Assembly (NCBI GenBank): GCA_030789695.1
Contig: JAULAV010009380.1
Location: 1-64,000, forward strand
Length of the DNA: 64,000 nt
Reading direction: 5' to 3'
DNA from: Scilla litardierei
Lineage: Eukaryota; Streptophyta; Magnoliopsida; Asparagales; Asparagaceae
Part shown: positions 19,524-31,700 of the stretch, piece after piece
How the letters are laid out: each line of letters begins with the position of its first letter
How positions within the stretch are numbered: the stretch's first letter is position 1
Notes under the pieces: generated by a model
Databases searched by the model: none
What the model saw: only the letters and a program-made list of their open reading frames with translations
Told to the model about the DNA's origin: nothing
Program-made: the position numbers and the translations under genes

Positions 19524-20464
19524 CGTGCTTCCTTTACCGAACGTCGATAGATCCGGCGGGTAGGATCTAGAGGTAATTTTTATTCCCTAGATTTAAACTT
19601 TTATGCGCATATGATTAGATCAAATGTTTGGATCGATATTTTGATTAGTATAGATCGGATTTTTAACACAAATATGCATGCTAAATCAACCCTTAAATGA
19701 AAAATCGAAGTTTTTATCAATAAAAATCAACTTTTTACGATAAAAACGCTGTTTGAAGACTAAAAATAGATTTTTTTTTATAAAAATCATGTTTTTATCA
19801 TCTTCTTCCCCCAAAAATTTTTCAAACACTAGAGAGATTTCTTCATCGCCACACGGCCAGAAGCTGTGCACGCGAAAAATCCCCCCTCTCGATCACCTCG
19901 CCGTTGCCGCCGCTTACAGCGGCGCTCACTGCCACCGCCTGCAGCGGCAGTCAACGAGGCTGTCGCCTGCAGCGGCGAGCAGACCCCACCGCCTGCAGCG
20001 GCGGCACTCGTCACCGCCTGCAGCGGCAGCCCCACCCCCCCCTGCCGCCTGCAGCGGCGGCCCCACCGCCTGCTGCCGCCTGCAGCGAGGGCGGACCCCA
20101 CCGCCGCATGCAGCGGCGGCGCCACCCCCGTCGCCGCCTGCAGCGGCCGACGGCCTCCGCCGCCTGCAGCGGCGGCCCTCACCGCCACCGTACTGCAAGA
20201 AGCGGTGGCGGCGACGAACCCCCCGTCCACGCGCCCGTCCGAAAACCCTAGCCGTCAGGATCAGCAACACACGCGACTAAAACTTTAACCGATTGCACAG
20301 GATCGCGCGGCAGATCGAATCTAAAAATCCTAACTAGGGTTTGTCCACAAAAATTTTGTCTTTCCAAATTCTTTTTCAGATTTAATTAAGATTTTCATTC
20401 TTTAAATTCTGAATTATTACACGCTTTTTAATTCATCGCATTTTTGGATTATCGTATTATTATA
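19524..20464 (+). other. R1 leader, second part
   Basis: Starts with the CGTGC flank of S1. An A/T-rich stretch comes first, then the CTGCAG array, then AT-rich sequence up to the three-stem module. ORFs near 19750-20290 exist in several frames on both strands because the array lacks stops, and I do not call them genes. Confidence 0.6.
19908..20180 (+). repeat. CTGCAG-centred GC-rich array, R1 leader
   Basis: Eight exact CTGCAG cores at 19939, 19967, 19993, 20018, 20049, 20080, 20138 and 20164, plus an ATGCAG variant at 20108. Each sits in CCGCCTGCAGCGGCGG-like sequence, and spacing is 25-31 bp. Each core can form a short GC hairpin. R2 has a like-organised array with different flanks. Confidence 0.8.
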
Positions 20465-20560
20465 CGTTTAATAATTAGGAAGATCTTGCGACCGCTCTAC
20501 CGTTAGTTAACTAACCTAACGGTGTATGACGTTGCCCAGTGGTCCAATAATTATTAAACG
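20465..20560 (+). other. Three-stem leader module, R1
   Basis: Nested inverted repeats: outer CGTTTAATAATT (20465-20476) with AATTATTAAACG (20549-20560); middle GACCGCT (20490-20496) with AGTGGTC (20538-20544), one G-U pair; inner ACCGTTAG (20499-20506) with CTAACGGT (20516-20523) around a 9-nt loop. The module recurs in R2 (twice) and, decayed, in R3. Its function is unknown; packaging, dimerisation and translation control are all possible. Confidence 0.75.
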
Positions 20561-22250
20561 AAAAAAATTTCATTTGCATAATAAATTGCCTATGATGATT
20601 AATTGCGTGTGATGATTAATTGTCTGTGATGAATTTAAATGCCTGCTGCATTTCTCTGCAATGGGATGTTGTATATTTTTATTGCCTCTAGTATGAATTT
20701 ACGCTTAAACACTATAAATGCATGTGTAGAAAATTATATGCCGGCCGCATATTTAATGTTCTATGATGAACATTTTATTTAACATGCTAAAATCTTTCTG
20801 ATATATTTTTAATGCCTGCAGCATAATTATATGTCTGAATGAAAATATTTATATACCTGCAGAATATAAATAACATGTGTATATGTTTCAATTCATGTTA
20901 GCTGAGCATACATTCTTAAGCTCACATGCTTGATTTATTTGCAATTCTTTCAACTATTTTATTGAGCATAACTGTTTAGCTTACTAGCTTCATAATATGT
21001 GTATGATAAATCATTAATTTTTGCATTTTGCTCTCTTATATGATCATCTCATGCTCATGAACATGCTCATGATATGACGATATTTTATGACAATAAACCA
21101 ATCATGATTTCAAAAATTTTAACACCATATCCACTTTGACAAAATGAACCTGAAGTTCAAAATCAAATCAAAAGTCTACACCCTTTCACCCTAATAAAAT
21201 AAAAATTAACAAATACGATGGATTATGTGAAAACCATTTATGTGATTTCTTTTAGAGATACACATTTTGCGGTAAAATAAATCTCTCAGATTTATGGTTT
21301 ATATAAACCAATATTGACACCAGCAGTTGTCATAACACCGCTAAACTCTTTTAGAGTAATCTCACTTTACAATGTATGATTCCTTAATCTAGCCTTAATT
21401 TTAAGCGTACGCCCGAAGTCGTGTCTTAATAAACAAGTGAGAAATTATAAACTTCATAGCCATGTATTTGTTTTCCCTTGAGCATTATTCTATATCCACA
21501 AAATACTTGAATGACTCGATAAAAATGGCCTGTAGACCATACTTAAGCATTCAAATAGACTTTTAAAAGTCTCTCATAAATTAGAAAAGTGAAAATATAG
21601 AAACTAACTCATTTCCCGTGTTTATATGTCTACTTCGTAAGACCAATATTCATTCTTCCTTATAAATGACAATAAGGAAGACTGAAAACAGGGGAAGTCT
21701 TGAATAAAATGAGAAAGGGAAGATATGATATACCTCGACATGGAGTATGCAATGGCAACCCAATATCAGACCAGAAGTTCTGATAAGACCCATAATGCTT
21801 TTTGCAACATAAATGTGCATTAACTTATACCATATAAAATATATACATATCTAGTCTAAACGACGAAAGTCAATTGACCTTATGTATATTTAGCTACTCC
21901 CAGAGGACAAATAAACTTTGAAAACAAATTTGATATGTTGTCATAACATAAGTCTAAATGAGCATAATTGTGAACGTATGTTTTTTAGAGCACACATCAT
22001 ACTATGAAACTTGTTGCCGTAACATAATTATCAGGGGTATTCTCTTGCAGTATATATGTGTTTAAATGCATTACCACAATAGTTTTTATTGATTTCATGC
22101 TTTTTACGCATTTTATTTTACTGTGAATGATTTGTTCTCCTGAATACTAATAAAACGAGGATGCCATGTACTCACTGAAACTTATAAAGTTTCAGAGGAT
22201 ATTCGTCAAAACGAAATCCCTAATGACTCAAGAAACCAATAAAGCCTGAA
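20561..22250 (+). other. R1 interior, nothing recognised
   Basis: AT-rich sequence in the place where gag and protease would lie. I find no gag motif like that of R2 and no ORF of note. It is probably heavily decayed or replaced. Confidence 0.4.
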
Positions 22251-22253
22251 GCT

Positions 22254-24200
22254 TTGTCCAACTTTGATCCGTATAATAGTCAATGTGAAGATGTAATCCT
22301 TCACAGTTTGAACACAGTTCACCTATTACCGGGCAAAATTAACCTGAGCATTTTAATGGATTTTCAAAAGTCCCACACAAATTCGAACAGAGGAATTAAT
22401 TTGAAACACCAGAAGTGTACAAAATCGACCAACTTTAGATCGATGTCACCCTGGATTGATGATGCAAGACATCATTTGCCAATCCTGTAATTCTGACGAA
22501 CCCGAAGATTCTTCATAAAGGGTGAAACTTTCATTGTCACATTCAAAAGGGAAAAATGATTACGAGATCATCTTCATTCACGTGGACATTGACTCTCCCC
22601 ACTTCCTCAAACGAATTTAAGATGACATTCTATCATCATTAGAAGAATGAGACCTTTAGGCCTCTTGAGAGTATTTGAGGGATAAAAGTGGACTCACACA
22701 CTCCCTACATATGGTTGATGATGTACCTTAGAGTACTCATCCATATATCCTCTAAAAATGGTCATTATCAAACCTATTATCCAACCGCAGTCCAGCTTTT
22801 TCAAAGCAAATGTGACACATTACTTAATGGCGGAAACATTGGATAGCACTGGGAAATCAAGCTATATTTGCAACTGGAAAAATGTTGAACAGCCTGAAGT
22901 TTGTGTTCACACCCAAAAATGGGTTACATAAATCATTAAAATGATTTGAACGGATTACTTATCCATTAAAAATCCAGTTGTAGGTGACCATGTGGGAACA
23001 TGCAATTACAGTTTAAACCATCAAAACACCTCCTTAGAATCTATTTATATGAGCCTGATCACCTCATATAAACAGTTTCCGAGAACCCCTAACGGGGGAA
23101 GCGTTTAGAGCACATCTTATCGATTGTGCCATGAGTATACATTCCTATATCACCATTATAGACCATCAAAACACAGAACTATTTATCGGAATTAATTACC
23201 CCAGATAAATAGATTCTGAGCACTCTGAACAAGGGAAGCATTTAAAATCACTTCTCATAAGACGTGCATTGATGTTTCCTCTTTTAAAGACTTATGAGAT
23301 CCTGAAGATCCTTCTTAAATTTAATTCCCCAGCATTAGGTTCAACAAAAATACTAATCATCCATAAGCCTGAAGCTCAATTTGACCATTTAAAACGTTAA
23401 CACATATGATCTGATTACCATGAATTGTGATGAGATCCTGAAGATCCACACTTATGAAACTGTTAAACAGTTATCAGACATAGCTACTAACAATATAAAT
23501 ACAGTCAAATTCACACATCCCTGCTACTAAAAATCCAGCTAGGATTGACATACCAAATATAATGTATACAATCCACCAGTAGCAAAAGTGGATATCCTCA
23601 ATGGATGAGAGGACATACCACGAGGCTCCAAAGCGAGAAATAACTACTATAGACCCTAAAACAATACCACCACAAGAAAGTGAGCTCATCTCCATATCCT
23701 CTTCCTTTCCAGAACCTCCAGAAGAGATGAATCTCGAATAAATTGAATATTGTACATATATGGAGAGGTATTTGGATAAAACACACTTGTCGATAACTAC
23801 TCATATTTCATCTTGCCATTGATATCGTTCCCAATCTCTGTTTCCTGAAGCAAACACAGAGATTTGGCCAAATTATGTGGAACGAGGCAATAATAAGTTG
23901 AGCTAGACTCACTCATGAAATGTGAAGTGTTTGGACCCGAAGTCCTGATATCAAAAGATATCAAACCTGTGGGTTACCGAGTATTGTATAAATAAATAAA
24001 ATCGTATGATATAAGCAAAACGCTATAGCTTAGAGGTTTATTTCGCAGAAACCAGGAAGTAACCATGTAAGATAAGCTTAACTCACTTACAAAATTATTT
24101 AAACTGATGCATCAGGCTCCCTGGTCATGGTTGCGAAAACCATGCTATTGGCAAAGAAAATTTTAGGATATGTTGCTATGGATGATGTGACAACATACCC
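22254..24200 (+). pseudogene. pol: R1 pol remnants
   Basis: Scattered pieces match the R2 pol region: QCEDVILHSL...NTVHLLPG (22270-22330) like the integrase C-terminal end of R2; pre-integrase-like words near 22470-22600; PARIDIP near 23535, the linker before RT; and a degraded REVFGPEV...KPVGY-like RT start near 23930-23980. Stops and shifts are everywhere. The integrase-end piece lies upstream of pre-integrase-like sequence, so the region may also be rearranged. Confidence 0.55.
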
Positions 24201-24209
24201 TTACTAATT

Positions 24210-24445
24210 ATCATCCTAAAGACGAAACTATCATCCTGAAGATGAAACTATCATCCTGAAGATAAAACCATCATCTTGAAAATGAAAAATCATCCTGAAG
24301 ATGAATTATCATCCTGAAGATGAAACCATCATCCTGAATATGAAACTATCATCCCACAGATGAAACTATCATCCAGAAGATGAATAATCATCCAGCAAAT
24401 GAATTATCATCCAGAAGATGAAATTATCATCCAGTTGATGAAGAA
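24210..24445 (+). repeat. Short tandem repeat in R1
   Basis: About a dozen copies of a 16-21-bp unit around ATCATCCTGAAGATGAAAC, decaying toward the right (ATCCAGAAGATGAATT). Confidence 0.8.
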
Positions 24446-24999
24446 ACCTAGATAATTGCAATCCACTGATACACCTACTGGTTGTATGGATGCCCATTAA
24501 GACCCCTTCTGTTCACTGGAAGAGTGGAAGGATATCATAGGTCCTGAAGTGCCTTACTCAAGTGTCTTTTGTACACTCCTTTTCTGATCAACTGCACGCG
24601 ATTCTAGAAAGTATTGGCAGTAAACCCTTTAACCAGATACAGTGCAGTGCCTGCAGCGCACCACTGGACCAGAGATATGTAGCTTCTGCGCTACCTCCAA
24701 GGGTCAAGGATCATCCAACATGTTAAATGTATTTGCAGATACATGTTACAGATCATCGCGATGACTACAACAAAGGAACGACCAACTCCTGAAGACCAGC
24801 AAAGCATGCTTCCAAGGCAACATCAATCCCACCATCCCGAGAGGCTCATCAATGCAAGAATCAAATCATAAGTACGCACAGCCAGGTCATGCAGTACCTC
24901 GCAGACACAATGACGACTGGGTCAGAGACGTGGTGCTACCTACCGAGTCTGCAGACCACTCAACTTCAGAAGAGCTTCCTCATATTCAGTAGCTGCCAT
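24446..24999 (+). pseudogene. R1 RNase H region remnant
   Basis: Word-level similarity to the R2 region 63460-63880 (for example AACTCCTTTAACCAGA against the R2 TTAGCCAGAGATAG, and CACAGCCAGGTCATGCAG). No open frame remains. Confidence 0.4.
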
Positions 25000-25062
25000 A
25001 GATGAGCGATACTTGTATAGATGAGCGATATCTTGTATAGATGAGCGATATCTTGTACTTTG
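25000..25062 (+). repeat. Three-copy 20-bp tandem repeat in R1
   Basis: Units around AGATGAGCGATATCTTGTAT. Confidence 0.8.
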
Positions 25063-25160
25063 TACTTATTATCGGAACACTGTAAGAGATCGATGTATAG
25101 TTGCCTAGAAGATCTGTAAGCCTGCAGCTTGTATAGATCAGGGAGTCAGATGTAGTGTTG

Positions 25161-25545
25161 TACTCTTTTCCCTTGGCTATTGGTTTTTCACATTGGGTTT
25201 TCCATAGCTAAAGGTTTTAACGAGGCAACCTCATTAACTCTGGATCCAGAAGTATCCACCCCTAAATACTTCCACTAATCAGGGGAAGTTATGGAAAACT
25301 GTACTCTTTTTCCTTAGCTATTGGTTTTTCCCACTGGGTTTTCCATAGCTAAAGGTTTTAACGAGGTAGTTATCCCTGACTTAAGATCCAGAAGTATCCA
25401 CCTCTGATGATATCCATCGATCAGAGGAAGTTATAGAGACTTGTACTCTTTTCCCTTATCCACTGGGTTTTTCCATTGGGTTTTCCATGGCAAAGGTTTT
25501 AACGAGGCAAGAACCCTTAACTTAGGATCCAGAAGTATCCATACC
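25161..25545 (+). repeat. Triplicated pre-polypurine segment of R1
   Basis: Units start at 25161, 25302 and 25444, about 141 bp apart; the last is shorter. Each carries TACTCTTTTCCCTTGGCTAT, CACTGGGTTTTCCATAG, TTTTAACGAGGCA and GATCCAGAAGTATCCA. R3 has a single copy (35870-36000, minus strand), so the triplication is specific to this copy or subgroup. Confidence 0.85.
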
Positions 25546-25598
25546 CCCATGGTCAGATAAGCTCTGTGAACCCTGAAGCGCTCATATACGGCATATAA

Positions 25599-25619
25599 CA
25601 ATGGATGGATAATGGGAAG
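25599..25619 (+). other. R1 polypurine-tract region
   Basis: ATGGATGGATAATGGGAAG abuts the 3' LTR. R3 has the comparable GGATGGATAAGGG in the same place. Confidence 0.6.
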
Positions 25620-25731
25620 TGTTATAAACGGGCTTTTGTAGGCCCATTTGTGTATTGGGTATCCACCAATTATGTAACCTTACTTCTATAAATACAAGGC
25701 TACGGGTTCCGTAGCCACCAGGTTTACAACA
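25620..25731 (+). repeat. R1 3' LTR
   Basis: 112 bp, TGTTATAAACGGGC...TTTACAACA, followed by the duplication ATCTT (25732-25736). Confidence 0.92.
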
Positions 25732-28700
25732 ATCTTCAATTAAAATATAAGAGAAGACAAAATTAGGCCAAAAATCGTATCATTCAATAAAAGATCACCA
25801 TCTTCAATTTGAAAATAAGAGAAGACAAACTTTGGTTATAAAAATCATATCATTTAATCAAAAGATCCATATCTTCTATAAAATGTAGAAAATATGCAGA
25901 AGCTCATAAAAATCTGCAAAAATGTCTATTGGAACAGGGAGATCGTCATCTTCAACTTAAAAATAACATAAGACAAACTTAAGCTATAAAAATCATATCA
26001 TTTAATAAAAATATCCATATATTCCATAAAATAAAGAAAATTGCATAGAGACCAGAAAATCCAAAAAAAATGTTCATTGGTTCCGGAAGATCGGCATGTT
26101 CAACTGAAAAATAAGAGAAGCAAAATCAGGCAATAGAAATCTTATCATTTAATATAAAGATTCTTATTTTCCAAAAAAATATAGAAAATATCCCCGAGCT
26201 CAGAAAAATCCGAAAAAATTTCCGTCAAAACCGGGAGACTGCCAAATTTAACGAAAAAGGGAAAACAAAATTAGGCAAAAATCAAATCATTTAATAAAAC
26301 GATCGATATCTTCCAGATAATACAGAAATAGGTCATATTTTAGAAAAATCCGCAAAAATATCTGTTGGTTCCGGGAAATCCCCATCATTAGCAAAAAATA
26401 AGAGAAGACAAAATTTGGCCAAAAAATCATATCATTTAATAAAACGATTGTTATCTTCCAGAAAATACATAAAATAGCTCCAAGTTTAGAAAAATTCGCA
26501 AAAATGTTCGTTGGAACTGGGAGACCGCCATCTTCAACTAAAAATTAAGAGACGATAAACGTAGGCTATAAAATCATATCATATAATAAAAATATCCATA
26601 TCGACAATAAAACACAGAAGATAGCCTTAAGGTCAGAAAAAATTCGAAAAAAATTCCGTTGGAACCAGGAGATCGCCAACTTCAATTGAAAAATAAGGAA
26701 AGAAAAATTTAGGATAGAAAAATCATATCATTTAATAAAAAGATCTATATCTTACAGAAAATGTTTAAACTAGTCCCTAGCTCAGGAATTTCCGTAAAAA
26801 TGTCCGTTGGAACCGGGACTTTGCCATATTCAACTGAAAAATAAGAGAAGACAAAATTAGCCTACAAAACCATATAACTTAATAAAAAGATACATATCTT
26901 TGAGGAAATGTAGAAAATAGTCTCGATCACAGAAAAATTTGCAAAAATGTCCGTTAGAACCAGGATAGCCATCTTCAACTGGAAAATAAGAGAAGACAAA
27001 ATTTGGCCAAAATATCGTATCATTTAATGAAACGATCCATGTCTTCCAAAATAGTGGAAAATAGGCCGGAACCCAGAAAAATCCGAAAAAAATTCCTTTG
27101 GAACCTGGAGATCGCCATCTTCAATGGGAAAATAGCCATATCTTTTAATAAAAGTCAGATCATTTAATAAAAATAGCCATATCTATCATAAAATATAGAA
27201 AATAGCTCGGAGCTCAGAAAAATCCGCAAAAATGTTTGTTGGAACCGGGAGATCGCCATCTTCAACCTGAAAATAGAGAAATCAAGATTATGCTAAAAAA
27301 TCATTTCATTTAATTAAAAATCCGTATCTTACAGAAAATGAAGAAAAATAGTTTCAAAATAAGAAGAGTCCACAAAAATGTATGTTAGTCCCGGTAGTTT
27401 ACCATCTTCAACAAAAAAAATAAGAGAATAAAAATGTAGGCTATAAAAATCATCTCATATAATAAAAGATACATATATTCCATAAAATGTAGAAACTAGC
27501 ACCGAGCAAAGAAAAATAAATATCAATTGGGACCGGGAGATCGCCATCTTCAACTTAAAAATAAGAGATGACAAAATTAGGCCAAAAATCATATCATTTA
27601 ATAAAAATATCTATATCTTCCAGAAAATTTAGAAGATAGCCCCAAGATCAAAAAATCTTCAAAAATGTCTGTTGGAACCAGGAGATCGCAATCTTCAACT
27701 GAAAAATAAAAGAAGACAAAATTAGGCTAAAAATCATATCATTTAATAAAAAGATTCTTAACTTCCCGAAAATTTAGAAAAATAGCCCCGAGCTCAGGAA
27801 AAATACGCAATTATAACCATTGAAATCGAGAGATCACCATCTTCAACTAAAAAATAAGAGAATACAAAATTAGGCTGTAAAAATCATATCATTTAATATA
27901 AAGAAGCATACCTAGTAGAAAATGTAGAAATAGCCCGGAACTCAGAAAAATCCGCATAAATGTAAATTGAAACCAAAAGATCGCCATCTTCAACTTAAAA
28001 AATAGAAGATAAAAATCAGGCCAAAAATCATATCATTTAATAAAAACATCCATATCTTCCAGAAAAGTTTGAAAAATAGACTAAGTTAAGAAAAATCTGC
28101 AAAAATGTCCGTTGGAACGGGTAGATCACCATCTTCAAATGAAAAAAATTAGAGAAGACAAGCGTAGGCTATAAAAATCGTATCATTTAATCAAAAAAGA
28201 TTCTTATCTTTCATAAAATGTTGAAAATAGTACAGAGCCAATAAAAATCCGCAAAAATATCCGTTAGAACCGGGAGATCGCCATCTTCAACTGAAAAATA
28301 AGAGATGACAAAATTAGGCCAAAATAATACCATTTAATAAACAGTTCTATATCTTCTAGAAACTTTAGAAAATAGTCCCGATGTCAGAATTATACGTAAA
28401 ATGTCCGTTAGAACCGAGAGATCGCCATCTTCAACTGGAAAAAATTAGAGAAGACAAAATTAGGCTATAAAAATAATATATTTAAATATAAAAGATACAT
28501 ATCTTCCAACAATGTAGAAAATAGCCCAGAGCTCAGAAAAATACGCAAAAATTTTCATTGGAACTGGGAGATCACCATCTTCAACTGAAAAATAAAAGAA
28601 GAGAAAATTAGGGTAAAAATCATTTCGTTTAATATAAAGATTCATATCATACAGAAAATGTAGAAAATAGCCCAGAGCTCAAAGAAATTTGCATGAATGT

Positions 28701-31700
28701 CCATTGGAACCGGGAGATCGCCAATTCAACTTAAAAAAGAGAAGACGAAATTAGGCCAAAAATCATATCATTTCATAAAAGATACATATCTTACAGAAAA
28801 TATAGAAAAATAGCCGCAAGCTAAGAAAAATGTGTAAAAATATCCGTTGGAACAGGGAGATCACATCTTTAACTAAAAAAAGGAGAAGATAAATATAGGC
28901 AATAAAAATCATATTATTTAATAAAAATTTCGATATTTTCCATAAAATGTAGAAAATAGCATCGAGCTCAAAAAAATACGTAAAATTGTCCGTTAGAACC
29001 GGGAGATCGCCATCTTCAACTGAAAAATAAGAGAAGACAAATTTAGGCTATAAAAATCATATCATTTAATTTAAAAGATCCATAAATTTACGAAAATTTA
29101 GAAATGAGTCCGGAGCCCAGAAAAACCTGCAAAAATGTTCATTAGAACCGCTAGATCACAATCTTCAACTTAAAAGTAAGAGAAGAAAAAAGTAGGCCAA
29201 AAATCATATCATCTAAATTTAAAGATTCTTATTTTCCCAGAGTTGTAGAAAATAGCCCCGAGCTCAGAAAATCCCACAAAAATGTCTGTTGGAACCGAAA
29301 GATTGCCATCTTCAACTAGAAAAATAAGAGAAGACAAAAATTAGTCAAAATATCATATCATTTAATAAAATGATCCATATCTTCCAAAAATGTGGAAAAT
29401 AGGCCGGAGCTCAGAAAAATCTGCAAAAATGTCGGTTGGAACTAGGTGTATCATCATCTGGAATATAAGAGAAGACAAAATTTGGCTAAAATATATTATC
29501 ATTTAATAAAAAGATCGCCATCTTCAACTGTGAAATAACAGAAGACAAATTTAGTCTAGAAAAATCTTATCAATTAATAAAAAGATTCAAATCTTTCTTA
29601 AAATGTACAAAATAACACCAAGCTCAGAAAATGATATATACAAATATTTTCAATTGAAGATGGCGATATCCCAGTTACAACGAACACTTTATAAATGAAT
29701 ATGGCGATTTCCAGGTTTCAAATTTTGTCTTCTCTTATATTTCAGTTGAAGACGCGATTTCCTGGTTCCAACATACATTTTTTGGCCTAGTCTTCTCTGA
29801 TATAATTTAATAAAACGATCCATATATTCCAGAAAATGTGAAAAAAATCCCGAGGTCAGAAATATCTGTAAAAATGTCCATTGGAACTGGGAGATCGCTA
29901 ACTTCTATTGTAAAATAGGAGAAGCTAAAATTAGGCCAAAAAATCATATCATTAAATAAAACGATCCTTATCTTCCAAAAATGTGGAAAATAGCCCAGAG
30001 CTCAAAAAAATCCGCAAAAATATCTGTTGGGATCGAGAGAATGCCATCTTCAACTGAAAAATAAAAGAAGACAAAATTAGGCCAAAAAATCATATCATTC
30101 AAAATAAATATCGCCATCTTCAACTGAAAAATAAGTGAAGACAAACTTAGGTAATAAAAATCTTATCGTTTAATAAAAAGACTCATATCTTTCATAAACG
30201 TAGAAAATAGCACTGAGCTCAGAAAAATGTGCAAAAATATTTGTTGGAACTATGAGATCGCCTTCTTCAACTTAAAAATAATAGAAGACAAACTTAAGCT
30301 ATAAAAATCATATCTTTTAGTAAAAATATCCATATCTTCCATAAAATAAAGAAAATAGCACATAGCTCAGAAAATCCGCAAAAATTTCTGTCAGAACTGG
30401 GAGATTGCTATGTTCAACTGAAAAATAAGAGAAGACAAACTTAGGCAGTAAAAATCATGGCATTTAATATCAATATTCTTATTTTCCATAAAATGTAGAA
30501 AATATCCCAGAGCTAAGAAAAATTCGCAAAAATATCCGTCGAAACCGGGAGAGTGCCAAATTTAATGAAAAACAGAGAAGAAAAAATTAGGCCAAAATAA
30601 CATTTCATTTAATAAAATGATCGATATCTTCTAGCTAATATAGAAAATAGTCCAGAGCTTAGAAAAATCCTCAAAAATATTCGTGTGAACTGAGGATCAC
30701 AATCATCAAGGATAATCTTAGAGAAGCCAAAAGTAGCCAAAAAATCATAGCATTTAATAAAATGATCATTATCTTACAAAAAATATAAAAAATAGCCTCG
30801 AGGTCAGAAAAATCCACAAAAATTTTTGTTGGAACCAGGAAACCGTCGTTGTCAAGTGAAAAATAAGAGAAGACAAATGTATGCTATAAAAATCATATCA
30901 TTTAATAAAAAGATCCATATTGACAATAAAATGTAGAAAATATCATTGGGTTCAGAAAAATCCGCTAATATTTCCTTTTGAACCGGGAGATCGCCATCAT
31001 CAAACAAAAAATAAGAGAAGACAAAATTAGGCTAGAAAAATCATATCGTTTAATAAAAAGATCTATATTCTGCAGATCAAAATTATCAGTTAAAATATCC
31101 GTTGGAACCGGGATATCCCCATCTTCAACTGAAAAAAATAAGAGAAGACAAAATTAGGCTACAAAAATCATATAATATAATAAAAAGATCCATATCTTCC
31201 AAAAAATGTAGAAAATAATCACGAGCTCAGAAAAATTCGCAAAAATGTCCGTTGGAACTGGATGATCGCAATCTTCAACTGGAAAAATAAGAGGAGGCAA
31301 AATTTGTCCAAAATATCATTTCATTTAATAAAACGATTCATATCTTTGAAAAATGTGGAAAATAGGCCGTGGCTCCGAAAAATCCGCAAAAATGTCCGTT
31401 GGAACCAGGCGATCGCTATCTTCAACTGGAATATAAGAGAAGACAAAATTAGCCAAAAACCATATCATTTAATAAAAATATCTTCATCTTCAACTGGAAA
31501 AAAAGAGAAGACAAATTTAAGACAGAAAAATCATAACAATTAATAAAAAGAAACATATCTTTCATAAAATGTATAAAATAGCACCAAGATTAGAAAATGA
31601 TATATAAAAATCTTTTCAGTTGAAGATGGCGATATCTCGGTTACAACGGACATTTTTATAGATGAAGATGGTGATTTCTCGGTTCCGAATTTTGCTTCTC

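Larger units (their letters stand above)
6546..25731 (+). mobile_element. R1: Ty1/Copia element with 112-bp LTRs, split by S1
   Basis: Both ends carry a 112-bp LTR beginning TGTTATAAACGGGC and ending TTTACAACA. The flanking duplication is ATCTT (6541-6545 and 25732-25736). The two LTRs differ at about 9 of 112 positions by eye, so this insertion is old. With S1 removed, R1 is about 6.4 kb. Its interior holds a GC-rich leader, the three-stem module, decayed pol sequence related to R2, and a triplicated segment before the 3' LTR. I found no intact coding region and no recognisable gag. The Copia assignment rests on pol fragments shared with R2 and R3. The sublineage, possibly Bianca-like, is uncertain. 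Confidence 0.88.

Noticed and set aside
19753..20288. Overlapping Ala/Pro/Arg-rich ORFs up to 175 codons on both strands
   Set aside because: A side effect of the stop-poor CTGCAG array; several frames are open at once.
23474..23804. Minus-strand ORFs of 68-73 codons in R1
   Set aside because: The plus strand here matches the pre-RT linker of R2, so the minus frames are shadows.
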